The notes under the pieces were generated by a model. That model saw only the letters and a list, made by a program, of their open reading frames with translations. It was not told where the DNA came from and did no database searches. Both the position numbers and the translations under genes were made by a program. Positions 36,974-44,710 of a DNA stretch of 64,000 nt are shown piece after piece. The number at the start of each line of letters is the position of its first letter. The stretch's first letter is position 1. Source of the stretch: JAMQPK01 sp963761975 (GTDB lineage Bacteria > Acidobacteriota > Vicinamibacteria > Vicinamibacterales > JAMQPK01). The DNA lies in contig CAVXIR010000002.1 in assembly GCA_963761975.1 (NCBI GenBank), forward strand, positions 1,426,001-1,490,000. The letters are read 5' to 3'.

Positions 36974-38350
36974 TTACGTCTGTTCTTCTTCCGCCGACGT
37001 TTCGCCACGGACGGCCGCGAGAATCCGCTCGGCCGTTTTCGCGCCGATGCCCTGCACCTCGGACAGCGCGTCGACGCCAGCCAGGGCAATCTTCTCGGCG
37101 GTGTCGAACCCCGCCGAGATCAATCTTTTGATCGTCTTGTCGCTGACGCCGGCGATCGAAAGCGCCGGAGACGCCTCGTCCGAGTTCGAGACCTCTTCGG
37201 CCGCCGGTTCCGTGACCTCGTCGGCCGCCGGCTGCGAGGCTTCTTCCTGCAGCGGCTCGCTGGTCGAGCTCGAATCGCCAACGAACCCTTCGAATTGCGC
37301 CTCGATCTCGCGCCGTTTCTCTTCTTCGCTCTTGATGTCGATCCGCCAGCCCGTCAGCTTCGCGGCGAGCCTGACGTTCTGCCCCTTCTTGCCGATGGCG
37401 AGCGACAGCTGTTTGTCCTCGACGACCACTTCGACGACGCGCTCCTTGTCGTCGACGATCGAGACGCGCTGGACTTTCGCGGGGCTGAGTGCGTTGGTCA
37501 CGAGCGAGACGGGATCGTCCGACCACTCGACGATGTCGATCTTTTCCCCGCGCAGCTCGCGGATAATCGCCTGCACGCGCGTTCCCTTCATGCCGACGCA
37601 CGCGCCCACCGGATCGACGTCGCGCTCGCGCGAGAACACCGCCACCTTCGCGCGGTCGCCCGCCTCGCGGACGGCGCCGCGAATCTGCACCGTGCCGTCG
37701 TATATCTCCGGCACCTCCTGTTCGAACAACTTGACGAGCAGCGCCGGATCGGTGCGCGAGAGCACAATCTGCGGCCCTTTGGTGCTGCGGTTGACACCTT
37801 TGATGACGGCGCGCAGGCGCTCGCCCGGCGCATAACTTTCGGCGCGCGACTGCTCCTTGCGCGGCAGGCTTGCCTCGATGCGCCCGAGCTCGACCACCAT
37901 GTCGCCGTTCTCGAAGCGCTTCACCGTCGCGTTGACGACTTCGCCGATCCGCTGACTGTATTCGCCGAAGATGTTCTCGCGCTCGGCCTCGCGCACCTTT
38001 TGAAAGATCACCTGCTTGGCAGTCTGGGCGGCAATACGGCCGAGCACCTCGGTCGGCTTTGGAAATTCGATTTCCATGTCCACTTCAGCTTCGTCGCCGT
38101 AGAGCTGCTGCGCCTCTTCGAGGGAGATTTCGGTTGCCGGGTTCTGCACTTCGCGCACGATCTGCTTGACCGCGAAGAGATCGACCTGGCCCGTTTCCTG
38201 GTTGAACCGCGTCTTCAGGTTCTCGTTGGTCTTGTAGTATTTCCTCGAGGCGGTCAGGACGGCATCTTCGATCGCGCCGATGACAACATCGGCTTCAATG
38301 CCTTTCTCCTTGGCCAGCGCCTCGATGGTCTGCATCAACGGGTTAGACAT
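36974..38350 (-). CDS. nusA: Transcription termination/antitermination factor NusA
   Basis: NusA binds RNA polymerase and affects pausing, termination and antitermination. Seen: the N-terminal RNAP-binding domain (MQTIEALAKEKGIEADVVIGAIEDAVLTASRKYY), S1 (IGEVVNATVKRFENGDMVVELG), KH1/KH2 (VDPVGACVGMKGTRVQAIIRELRGEKIDIVEW; VVEDKQLSLAIGKKGQNVRLAAKLTGWRIDI), and a C-terminal helix-hairpin-helix stretch (FDTAEKIALAGVDALSEVQGIGAKTAERIL) after an acidic linker. The rimP-nusA-infB order is standard. In E. coli NusA feeds back on its own operon, relevant to the leader at 39005-39065. Confidence 0.97.
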   Translation of the reverse strand: MSNPLMQTIEALAKEKGIEADVVIGAIEDAVLTASRKYYKTNENLKTRFNQETGQVDLFAVKQIVREVQNPATEISLEEAQQLYGDEAEVDMEIEFPKPTEVLGRIAAQTAKQVIFQKVREAERENIFGEYSQRIGEVVNATVKRFENGDMVVELGRIEASLPRKEQSRAESYAPGERLRAVIKGVNRSTKGPQIVLSRTDPALLVKLFEQEVPEIYDGTVQIRGAVREAGDRAKVAVFSRERDVDPVGACVGMKGTRVQAIIRELRGEKIDIVEWSDDPVSLVTNALSPAKVQRVSIVDDKERVVEVVVEDKQLSLAIGKKGQNVRLAAKLTGWRIDIKSEEEKRREIEAQFEGFVGDSSSTSEPLQEEASQPAADEVTEPAAEEVSNSDEASPALSIAGVSDKTIKRLISAGFDTAEKIALAGVDALSEVQGIGAKTAERILAAVRGETSAEEEQT

Positions 38351-38360
38351 CTGTTTTGAT

Positions 38361-38470
38361 CCGGGGGCTCCAACCCCCCGGCATCGCGCCTCCGCTTGCG
38401 TCCCTCGGCGTTGCTCGGGACGCTCCGAGCGTGTCGAGGGGCAGGGCCCCTATGCCCCGCGCCGCTTCGG
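38361..38470. repeat. Palindrome-rich spacer between rimP and nusA
   Basis: CCGGGGG-N7-CCCCCGG (38361-38381) is followed by GTCCC...GGGAC, GGGGCA...TGCCCC and GCGCCG-CTT-CGGCGC within 110 bp. It looks like a composite intergenic palindromic unit rather than a terminator, as it separates two genes of one operon. Confidence 0.5.
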
Positions 38471-38479
38471 CGCGTGCCA

Positions 38480-38983
38480 TCAGAATTCCACTTCCAACCG
38501 CGCGCGAGTCACCAGTGCGAGCGGGATGAGCTGTCGCTTACCCGGAGTTGTCTCGATGACGATCGAATCGTTCTCGAGACCGCCCAGCCGCCCCTCAAAA
38601 TACGTCTGACGATCGACCGGCTGCGAGACCACGATTTTCGCGAGCCTTCCCACAAACCGCCGGTAGTCGGCCGCATGACGCAGCGGCCGATTCAGTCCCG
38701 GCGACGAAACTTCAAGCGTATAACTTTGGGCGATCGTTTCTTCGACGTCCAGAATCGCACTCACGTCCCGGCTGACGCGCTCGCAGTCCTCGATCGTCGG
38801 CGACACCTCGACCCGACTCCGCCTCTCGGCGTCGTCGAGGAGGGCTGCGTCGGCGTCGCTGAACGGCACATCGACGAAAATACGCAGTACCCAGCCTCCC
38901 GACTCTCGCCGGAACTGAACGTCGAAAATCTCCAGGTTGTACGAGCGGGCCACGCGCTCGGCGACGCCGCGAAGTCTGTCAAT
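38480..38983 (-). CDS. rimP: Ribosome maturation factor RimP (start uncertain)
   Basis: RimP helps 30S assembly. The core LRGVAERVARSYNLEIFDVQFRRESGGWVLRIFVDVPF, the CERVSRDVSAILDVEETIAQSYTLEVSSPGLNRPLRHAADYRRFVGR segment and the SH3-like C-terminus (YFEGRLGGLENDSIVIE) are diagnostic. No ATG, GTG or TTG lies between the leader hairpin and the conserved region; candidates are ATT 38983 (IDRLRGV) or ACG 38992, the latter 8 bp after GAGG. An in-frame ATG at 39124 would translate through the leader and overlap rimO; a GTG inside ERVAR would cut off conserved residues. Coordinates use ATT. Confidence 0.85.
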   Translation of the reverse strand: MDRLRGVAERVARSYNLEIFDVQFRRESGGWVLRIFVDVPFSDADAALLDDAERRSRVEVSPTIEDCERVSRDVSAILDVEETIAQSYTLEVSSPGLNRPLRHAADYRRFVGRLAKIVVSQPVDRQTYFEGRLGGLENDSIVIETTPGKRQLIPLALVTRARLEVEF

Positions 38984-39004
38984 GAGCTGCGTAAAACCAC
39001 CCTC

Positions 39005-39065
39005 AAAAACAAAAAGTGGGCACAGGCCCACTTTCAGGTCTTGCAGGCTCTTACGAACCTGAAAG
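39005..39065 (-). promoter_or_regulatory. Leader with overlapping terminator and anti-terminator hairpins before rimP-nusA-infB
   Basis: On the minus strand CTTTCAGGT (39065-39057) pairs perfectly with ACCTGAAAG (39039-39031). Then AAAGTGGGC (39034-39026), loop CTGT, and GCCCACTTT (39021-39013) form a strong hairpin followed by TTTTTGTTTTT (39015-39005), an intrinsic-terminator shape. The two stems share bases 39031-39034, so they exclude each other, as in attenuators. The AAGTGGGC...GCCCACTT hairpin before rimP recalls leaders seen upstream of this operon in other bacteria. The ligand or regulator is unknown; NusA feedback is one possibility. Confidence 0.65.
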
Positions 39066-39069
39066 TCTA

Positions 39070-40473
39070 TCACAAGGACCGGCCCGACGCCGCGCGTCCT
39101 GGGCCAACGGCCGGACGACGACATCGGTACTCGCGGGCGCCGACAATTTCGGCCTGAAAAACCGCTCCCGGCCGCAGGGATTCAGGGTCTGTTTCCGTGA
39201 AATAGACGACCGGGTCGATGTCGGGCGCCTGTCCGGCCAAGCGGCCCCGCCAGACAAGATCGTGTTCGGGAGAAGGGCCGTCCACCATCACCTGCACCTG
39301 GGTGCCGACCCGTTTCCGCTGGGCGCGCGCCACGATTCGCTTCTGCTCCGCCATCAGGGCATTCCTGCGGCTCTTTTTGGTGGCGGCAGGCACATCGTCC
39401 GGCAGGCCGTACGCGGTCGTTCCTTCCTCGTGCGAGTAGGTAAAGACGCCAACGTGATCGAACCCGACGGCCCGGACAAACGCGCGGAGCTCTTCAAACT
39501 CGGCGTCGGTTTCGCCCGGGAATCCCACGATGAAGGTTGTTCTTAATGAGACGCCGGGAACACGCTGGCGGATCCGTCCGAGGAGCTTTGCGTAGCCCTG
39601 TCCCGAGCCCGGACGTTTCATGCGCCGCAGCACGTCGTTCGACGCATGCTGCAGCGGCAAATCGACGTACTTGACGACTTTGCCGCACTCGGCCATGGCA
39701 TCGAGGATGTCGTCGGTAATCGTCGTCGGATACAAGTAGAGCAGCCGGATCCACTCGATGCCGTCTACGTCGTTCAGTTCGCGCAGCAGCCTGGGAAGTG
39801 CGGCGCCTTGGCTCAGGTCGCGGCCGTAGAACGTGGTGTCCTGCGAAATCAGAATCAGCTCGCGCACGCCGCGCGCGGCAAGCGACCGCGCCTCGCGGAC
39901 GATGGCATCGACCGGCCGACTGCGGTAATGACCGCGCAGCGTCGGAATGATGCAGAACGAGCACTTGTAGTCGCAGCCCTCGGCGACCTTGATGTACGCG
40001 AAGTGACGCGGCGTTGCGAAGACTCTGGGTTCGGCGTCGTACAGGTATCTTGGCAGTTCCCGGCTTCGGGCTCCCGGCTCTGGGCTTTCGGCCTGAACGA
40101 GCGTTAACGGTATCGTTCTGATTTTCCTGGCGCCCTCAATGGCACCGACGATTTCCGGCACTTCTCCCGTTCCGAGCACGGCGTCGATTTCGGGAATCTG
40201 CGCCTTCAACTCGTCGCGATAGCGCTCGCCGAGGCAGCCGGTCACGACCAGCCGCTTGCAGCTGCCGTTTTTCTTGTACTCGGCTAGCTCGAGTATGGTG
40301 TTGACCGATTCTTCTTTCGCCGAATCGATAAACGCGCACGTGTTGACGACGAGCACGTCGGCCTCTGATGGATTCGGTGTCAACGTGTGGCCGCCCTCCT
40401 GCGAGAGCCCCATCATGACCTCGGAATCGACGAGGTTCTTCGGGCATCCGAGCGAGACAAAACCGATCTTCAT
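39070..40473 (-). CDS. rimO: Ribosomal protein S12 methylthiotransferase RimO
   Basis: A radical-SAM enzyme that methylthiolates Asp of ribosomal protein S12. It has the N-terminal MTTase domain (MKIGFVSLGCPKNLVDSE...VNTCAFIDSAKEES...VTGCLGERY) with three cluster Cys, radical-SAM CDYKCSFCIIP, and a C-terminal TRAM. The ATG at 40473 overlaps the asnS stop. Residues near 126-142 (AESPEPGARSREL), between the MTTase and radical-SAM domains, are encoded by a 7-bp repeat (40046-40096) not expected in the family. The C-terminus is longer than usual (CRRPAVGPGRAASGRSL). It is followed by the rimP leader. Confidence 0.95.
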   Translation of the reverse strand: MKIGFVSLGCPKNLVDSEVMMGLSQEGGHTLTPNPSEADVLVVNTCAFIDSAKEESVNTILELAEYKKNGSCKRLVVTGCLGERYRDELKAQIPEIDAVLGTGEVPEIVGAIEGARKIRTIPLTLVQAESPEPGARSRELPRYLYDAEPRVFATPRHFAYIKVAEGCDYKCSFCIIPTLRGHYRSRPVDAIVREARSLAARGVRELILISQDTTFYGRDLSQGAALPRLLRELNDVDGIEWIRLLYLYPTTITDDILDAMAECGKVVKYVDLPLQHASNDVLRRMKRPGSGQGYAKLLGRIRQRVPGVSLRTTFIVGFPGETDAEFEELRAFVRAVGFDHVGVFTYSHEEGTTAYGLPDDVPAATKKSRRNALMAEQKRIVARAQRKRVGTQVQVMVDGPSPEHDLVWRGRLAGQAPDIDPVVYFTETDPESLRPGAVFQAEIVGAREYRCRRPAVGPGRAASGRSL

Positions 40474-41762
40474 GGCGTCACGCGATACATCATGCGCGGG
40501 AAAGGTGTGGCTTCTCGTACGTGCTCGAGGGCGCAGATCCAGCCGACCACGCGCTCGATGCCCATACCAAAGCCGCCATGCGGGACCGATCCGAAGCGGC
40601 GCAGGTCGAGGTACCACTCGAACGCTTCCTGCGGCAGGTTGTGGTCCTTGATCCGCTGCAGCAACACCTCATAGCTCGCGAGGCGCTGACTGCCTCCGAT
40701 GATCTCGCCGATGCCTTCCGGCGCGAGCATGTCCACGCACAGCGCAAGCTCGGGCCGTTGCGCATCTGGCTCCATGTAGAAGGGCTTCACGCTAGCCGGG
40801 TAGCGGTGGATAGCGACCGGTCGATCGAAATGCTGCGACAGAACAGTCTCGTCGGTGCCGCCGAGGTCGCCGCCCCACTCGAATGGCTGACCCTTCTCGT
40901 TGAGGAGCCTGACCGCTTCGTCGTACGAGATTCGCGGGAAGGGCGCCTTCACGCGTTCGAGCGGCGCCGTATTTCGCTCGAGGACTTCGAGCTCGCGCTT
41001 CCGTCTGTCGAGCACGCGCGAAACGACCGCGACCACCAGGCCCTCGGCCAGGTCGATCACATCGTCGAGCGTGGCGTATGCCATTTCAGGCTCGACCATC
41101 CAGAACTCGGTGAGATGCCGCCGCGTTTTCGATTTCTCCGCTCGAAACACCGGACCGAAGTTATAGACACGGCCGAGCGCCATGGCGTTGGCCTCGGCGT
41201 AAAGCTGGCCGCTTTGTGTCAGAAAGACCTTCTGGTCCTCGAAATAATCGACCGGAAACAGCGTGGTCGTGCCTTCGCACGCCGCCGGCGTGAAGATGGG
41301 CGTGTCGGCGAGGATGAACCCCTGGTCGTTGAAGAAATCGCGCACCGCACTGATCACCTCGTGGCGCACGCGCAGAATCGCCTGTTGCTTCTCGGACCGA
41401 ATCCACAGGTGACGGCGATCGAGCAGGTAGTCGACGCCGTGTTCTTTGGGCGTGATCGGGTACTCCATCGAGGGCGACACGATCTCGAAGTCGGCGACAT
41501 CGAGCTCGTACCCTCCGGGCGCCCGGCTGTCGGCGCGCACGGTGCCGTGCACGATCACGGCCGTTTCCTGGGAGAGGTGGTCGGCCTGCTTGAATTTGTC
41601 GTCGCCGACCGCGGCCTTCGATACGATGGCCTGGATGAATCCTGTTCCGTCGCGAACCGAGAGGAAGTGAATCTTCCCGCTCGAACGGCGGTTGTGAAGC
41701 CATCCCCGGATCGTGACCTGTTTGCCTTCGCTTTTTGCGATCTGGTCTATGTAGGCGATCAT
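40470..41762 (-). CDS. asnS: Asparaginyl-tRNA synthetase
   Basis: Class IIb synthetase charging tRNA-Asn. An N-terminal OB fold (VTIRGWLHNRRSSGKIHFLSVRDGTGFIQAIVS) precedes the catalytic core with FTPAACEGTTTLFPVDYF, GPVFRAEKSKTRRHLTEFWMVEPEMAYA (motif 2), GGSQRLASYEVLLQRIKDH and motif 3 PHGGFGMGIERVVGWI. The Asn/Asp choice is supported by PAACEGTT, TRRHL and the family layout. It has 430 residues and overlaps the rimO start. Confidence 0.94.
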   Translation of the reverse strand: MIAYIDQIAKSEGKQVTIRGWLHNRRSSGKIHFLSVRDGTGFIQAIVSKAAVGDDKFKQADHLSQETAVIVHGTVRADSRAPGGYELDVADFEIVSPSMEYPITPKEHGVDYLLDRRHLWIRSEKQQAILRVRHEVISAVRDFFNDQGFILADTPIFTPAACEGTTTLFPVDYFEDQKVFLTQSGQLYAEANAMALGRVYNFGPVFRAEKSKTRRHLTEFWMVEPEMAYATLDDVIDLAEGLVVAVVSRVLDRRKRELEVLERNTAPLERVKAPFPRISYDEAVRLLNEKGQPFEWGGDLGGTDETVLSQHFDRPVAIHRYPASVKPFYMEPDAQRPELALCVDMLAPEGIGEIIGGSQRLASYEVLLQRIKDHNLPQEAFEWYLDLRRFGSVPHGGFGMGIERVVGWICALEHVREATPFPRMMYRVTP

Positions 41763-41786
41763 AAAAGCGCTATCAGCTTCAATCCG

Positions 41787-42671
41787 TCAGTCGGTGTCAG
41801 ACGGGGAGCTGAACGCTGAGAGTTGAGAGCTATCGACCATCAGGCCCTCCAGCCTGAGGCGCGCCGCAACGGCTCGCTCGAGCACGGTTCGAGGGTTCTC
41901 CGCGGCTCTTACCTCGTACATCAACACTCCATCGTAGCCGATCTTCTCGAACGCCATCACCGTTGCGGCCCAGTCGATGTTGCCCTGGAAGGGAACGAGG
42001 TGATCGTCGCTCTGACGGCGGTTGTCATGGATGTGTGTGGTCACGAGAAACTCGGACGTCGTTTCGATAGCCTCCGGCGTGTCGCCAAGCATATGCGCGT
42101 GACCGACGTCCATGCAGATGCCGATGTCGGCGCCGTCGAAGCTGCGCTCGATGATCTCGACGAGATCGGGGGCCGTCGAGAGCGCGTTGCCCATCACTTC
42201 GAGCGCAAGTTTCACGCCGGCTGCTTCGGCCATGCCGTGGACTTCTTCGATGCTGCGGATCGCGGCGTCGCGGTTGTTTTCATCTGCGCCGGGATGCCAG
42301 GCGAGCGGCACCCCGAGGTGAACGACCAGATAGTTGAAGGGAACGACCTTAGCGATGTTCAGCGCTGCCGCCATCTCGTGGACCGTCGCCTTCCGTGCGT
42401 CGGCATCACGAGATGCGGTAGAGAAGGTGCGCTGGCCGCGTCCGTTGGCAAAGACATCGGTGATCGGCGCGTGGACGGAGTGCAGCTGGAGGTTTGCTTC
42501 CGCCAGCCAGTCTTTGAGCGAACGAATCGCTGCCTCATCGTGATAGTCGAAGTGGCTCTGCGTGGCGAACAGCTCGACGGCCTCGAATCCGCTCGCGGCA
42601 ATCTCGAGGAGATGCGCCTTGTCCAGCTTCAGCTCGTGATAGAGGTGCGTCGAAACACCAAATCGCTTCAT
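41787..42671 (-). CDS. Sugar-phosphate isomerase/epimerase-like TIM-barrel protein
   Basis: From ATG 42671 (MKRFGVSTHLYHELKLDKAHLLEIAASGFEAVELFA) it is 294 residues. It belongs to the xylose-isomerase-like AP-endonuclease 2 family: HSVHAPI, VVHLG, ALEVMGN, CMDVGHAHMLGD and THIHDNRRQSDDHLVPFQGNIDW contain the metal-binding His, Glu and Asp positions. Typical reactions are sugar epimerisations or isomerisations; the substrate is unknown. It follows the amgK/murU-like pair, with a GGGGTCAGACCC repeat between. The C-terminal Ser-rich tail (DSSQLSAFSSPSDTD) is also repeat-like. Confidence 0.8.
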   Translation of the reverse strand: MKRFGVSTHLYHELKLDKAHLLEIAASGFEAVELFATQSHFDYHDEAAIRSLKDWLAEANLQLHSVHAPITDVFANGRGQRTFSTASRDADARKATVHEMAAALNIAKVVPFNYLVVHLGVPLAWHPGADENNRDAAIRSIEEVHGMAEAAGVKLALEVMGNALSTAPDLVEIIERSFDGADIGICMDVGHAHMLGDTPEAIETTSEFLVTTHIHDNRRQSDDHLVPFQGNIDWAATVMAFEKIGYDGVLMYEVRAAENPRTVLERAVAARLRLEGLMVDSSQLSAFSSPSDTD

Positions 42672-42686
42672 GGCGATTACCAAAAA

Positions 42687-42709
42687 CGTAAAAAGAGGGT
42701 CTGACCCCT
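42687..42709. repeat. GGGGTCAGACCCTCTTTTTACG repeat (minus strand)
   Basis: It begins at the stop codon of the amgK-like gene and matches the truB start repeat with one difference over 22 bp. It lies between two genes of the same strand. Confidence 0.55.
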
Positions 42710-43722
42710 AGAACGCCAGGATTTCGCGCAAGCGAGCGAAACGCGGGTACCGCGCCAGGTTCGTCCGCACGTAGCTGACGGTGCGCGGGATGTACCTGAA
42801 TGTACACCGGATTGTTCCGCGAGGTCGTCTGATAGCCAAAAGTGCCGAGCGCTTTGATGTTGCGTTGGATCGACATGAGATCGAAGCGGCGACGGTATTC
42901 CGCGAATGCCGCAGGTGTATCGTGTGACGCGCCTCCCAGCTTCAGGTAACCGCGGATCAAATCGTCGACGCGCTCTTCCGTCAAGTCTACATACGAATCA
43001 CGCAGCAGCGACGCCAGATCGTAGGTATCGGGCCCCATACGCGCGTCCTGAAAATCGATGATGTACAGACTGCGATCGTGCAGCATCAGGTTGCGGCTGT
43101 GATAGTCCCGATGACACAGCACGCGCGGCTCGCCAGCGAGCTCGTCGACGATCAACAGACATTCCTCGTTGAGCGCTTCGCGCGCCGCGGGCGTGAGGGT
43201 AACGCCGCGATAGGCTTCGAGGAAGTGCTTGACGAAGAAGTTCATCTCCCACATCAGCTTGTCGCGATCGAACGCGATTCGGTAGGGGATGAACTCGTCC
43301 GACTGCAGCTCGGCGCCTCTGCGCTGCATCCGGAACACGAACTCGACTGCCTGCGTGTAGAGCGCGTCGTGTTCGGCGGACTGCGAGAGATGCGCCTGGA
43401 GCGTCACATCGCCGAGGTCTTCCAGAATGAGGATGCCGAGGTCGTCGGCATGGCCGGCGATCGCCGGAATCGGCAGCGGGATGCTCGTGAACAACCGGCA
43501 CACGTTGACAAACGGGAGCTCGTCGAAGACGAAGGGTGCGTCATAGACGGCGAGCACGACCGACGGGTTGTCGGCGCGCAGAAGGCGAAAGTACTGACGC
43601 GTAGACGCGTCGCCGGTGAGCGGAACAACCCGCACGTTCGGCTCCGCCAGACGGGCGCGGTCTAAGCACTCGTCGATTCTGACCCGCGTTTCCTGCAATG
43701 CCGTGGATCGTGTATCCATCAT
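42708..43722 (-). CDS. amgK: AmgK-like sugar kinase (aminoglycoside phosphotransferase fold), frameshifted near 42795
   Basis: The APH-fold kinase motifs are GDASTRQYFRLL, the brace LILEDLGDVTLQ, the catalytic loop CHRDYHSRNLM and metal loop IDFQDARMGPDTYDLASLLRDSY. NIKALGTFGYQ near the end is typical of AmgK, which phosphorylates C1 of MurNAc/GlcNAc in cell-wall recycling. After NPVYIQ the frame changes; deleting the G at 42795 gives YIPRTVSYVRTNLARYPRFARLREILAF and a stop at 42708, the expected tail. As printed the frame runs on into the next gene. I chose ATG 43722. The next gene upstream encodes a MurU-like nucleotidyltransferase. The name is by analogy with Pseudomonas. Confidence 0.8.
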
Positions 43723-43742
43723 TTTAGCTGGTAGTGGGGCCA

Positions 43743-43794
43743 ATGGTTACCGGCTATCAGCTACCGGCCACTGGCTACCGGCTACCCGCTAGCG
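43743..43794. repeat. 7-bp array (CGGCTAC / GTAGCCG type)
   Basis: GGTTACC-GGCTATC-AGCTACC-GGCCACT-GGCTACC-GGCTACC-CGCTAGC, period 7. It encodes the last residues (LAGSR) and the stop of the murU-like gene on the minus strand and fills the space to the kinase gene. Confidence 0.6.
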
Positions 43795-44710
43795 AGATGT
43801 CCGTCGCGACGGCCTTCCCGTCCCTCTGAATAATGGCGCAATTATGGAACCTAGCTCCAGAGAGAATTTGCACCCGGTCGGTGACCACACAGCGATCGAG
43901 GATTGCGCCCTTCCCAATAACCACATCATCCCAAACCACGCTGTCGATGAGACGTGCCGTCCGGTCGACGATCGAACCTCGTCCAATCTGACGAACATGA
44001 CCCTCTGTCCTGCCGATCGTGAGACACGCGTCCAGATAGTCCGCCGGCGTGCCGACGTCCAGGAACGGGGTTTCGCACAGGAACGCGCGAACGTGGCCCA
44101 GGTTTTCTTTGACGAGGTCCTTGTACAGGTGTCCGATACTCTCGGCCGGCTCGTTCATCGGTAACCGTGCGAACGCTGACGGATGCGCCATCTGCACCCC
44201 GACAACGTGGTACGAGCGCACCTGTGAGCCTGCAGGGACCACGCTGTGAAATCGGCCCGTGGCATCAACGATCAGGCCACTGTAGCGGTCGGGCCAGTGA
44301 TTGGGTATCACCGCGATGGTCACGAGCGCTTTTGTCTCTCGATGTTGTGCCGCAAGGGCGTGCAAATCGACATTGGTCAGCGTATCCCCATTGATGATGT
44401 AGAAGTCCTCGTCCGGAAGAAGGGACAGGGCCTTACGAGGTCCGCCGGCCGATCCAAGTATCGGCGATTCGAACGAATAACGAACGCGCACGTTGAGATC
44501 GCTTCCATCGCCCACCTGCCCCGTGATTGTTTCCGGCAGATGGTGAAGGTTGAGGACGAAGTCACGAATGCCCTGCGCTGCTGCGTAGCGTATGATGCGG
44601 CGTACCAGCGGTTCCCCGGCAAGCGGCACGGCCGGCTTCGCCCGCACATGCGAGAGTGGCCGCAGCCGTGTGCCGAGCCCGGCCGTCAGAATCAGAGCAG
44701 CGTGAGGCAG
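43775..44710 (-). CDS. murU: MurU-like sugar-1-phosphate nucleotidyltransferase with unusual CTG start
   Basis: The N-terminal signature AALILTAGLGTRLRPLSHVRAKPAVPLAGEPLVRRII is the nucleotide-binding loop of GlmU/RmlA-type transferases; IINGDTLTNVDL, FHSVVPAG and FLCETPFLDVGTPADYLDA follow, then a short left-handed helix tail (IGRGSIVDRTARLIDSVVWDDVVIGKGAIL). To include the signature the start must be CTG 44710, which directly follows the TAA of the CYTH gene; no ATG, GTG or TTG exists between. GTG 44647 would remove the active-site loop. With the AmgK-like kinase it probably makes UDP-amino sugars during cell-wall recycling (inference). Confidence 0.8.
   Translation of the reverse strand: MPHAALILTAGLGTRLRPLSHVRAKPAVPLAGEPLVRRIIRYAAAQGIRDFVLNLHHLPETITGQVGDGSDLNVRVRYSFESPILGSAGGPRKALSLLPDEDFYIINGDTLTNVDLHALAAQHRETKALVTIAVIPNHWPDRYSGLIVDATGRFHSVVPAGSQVRSYHVVGVQMAHPSAFARLPMNEPAESIGHLYKDLVKENLGHVRAFLCETPFLDVGTPADYLDACLTIGRTEGHVRQIGRGSIVDRTARLIDSVVWDDVVIGKGAILDRCVVTDRVQILSGARFHNCAIIQRDGKAVATDISLAGSR

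Noticed and set aside
34295..38359. Long plus-strand open frames of 543 and 468 codons
   Set aside because: Antisense shadows of infB and nusA.
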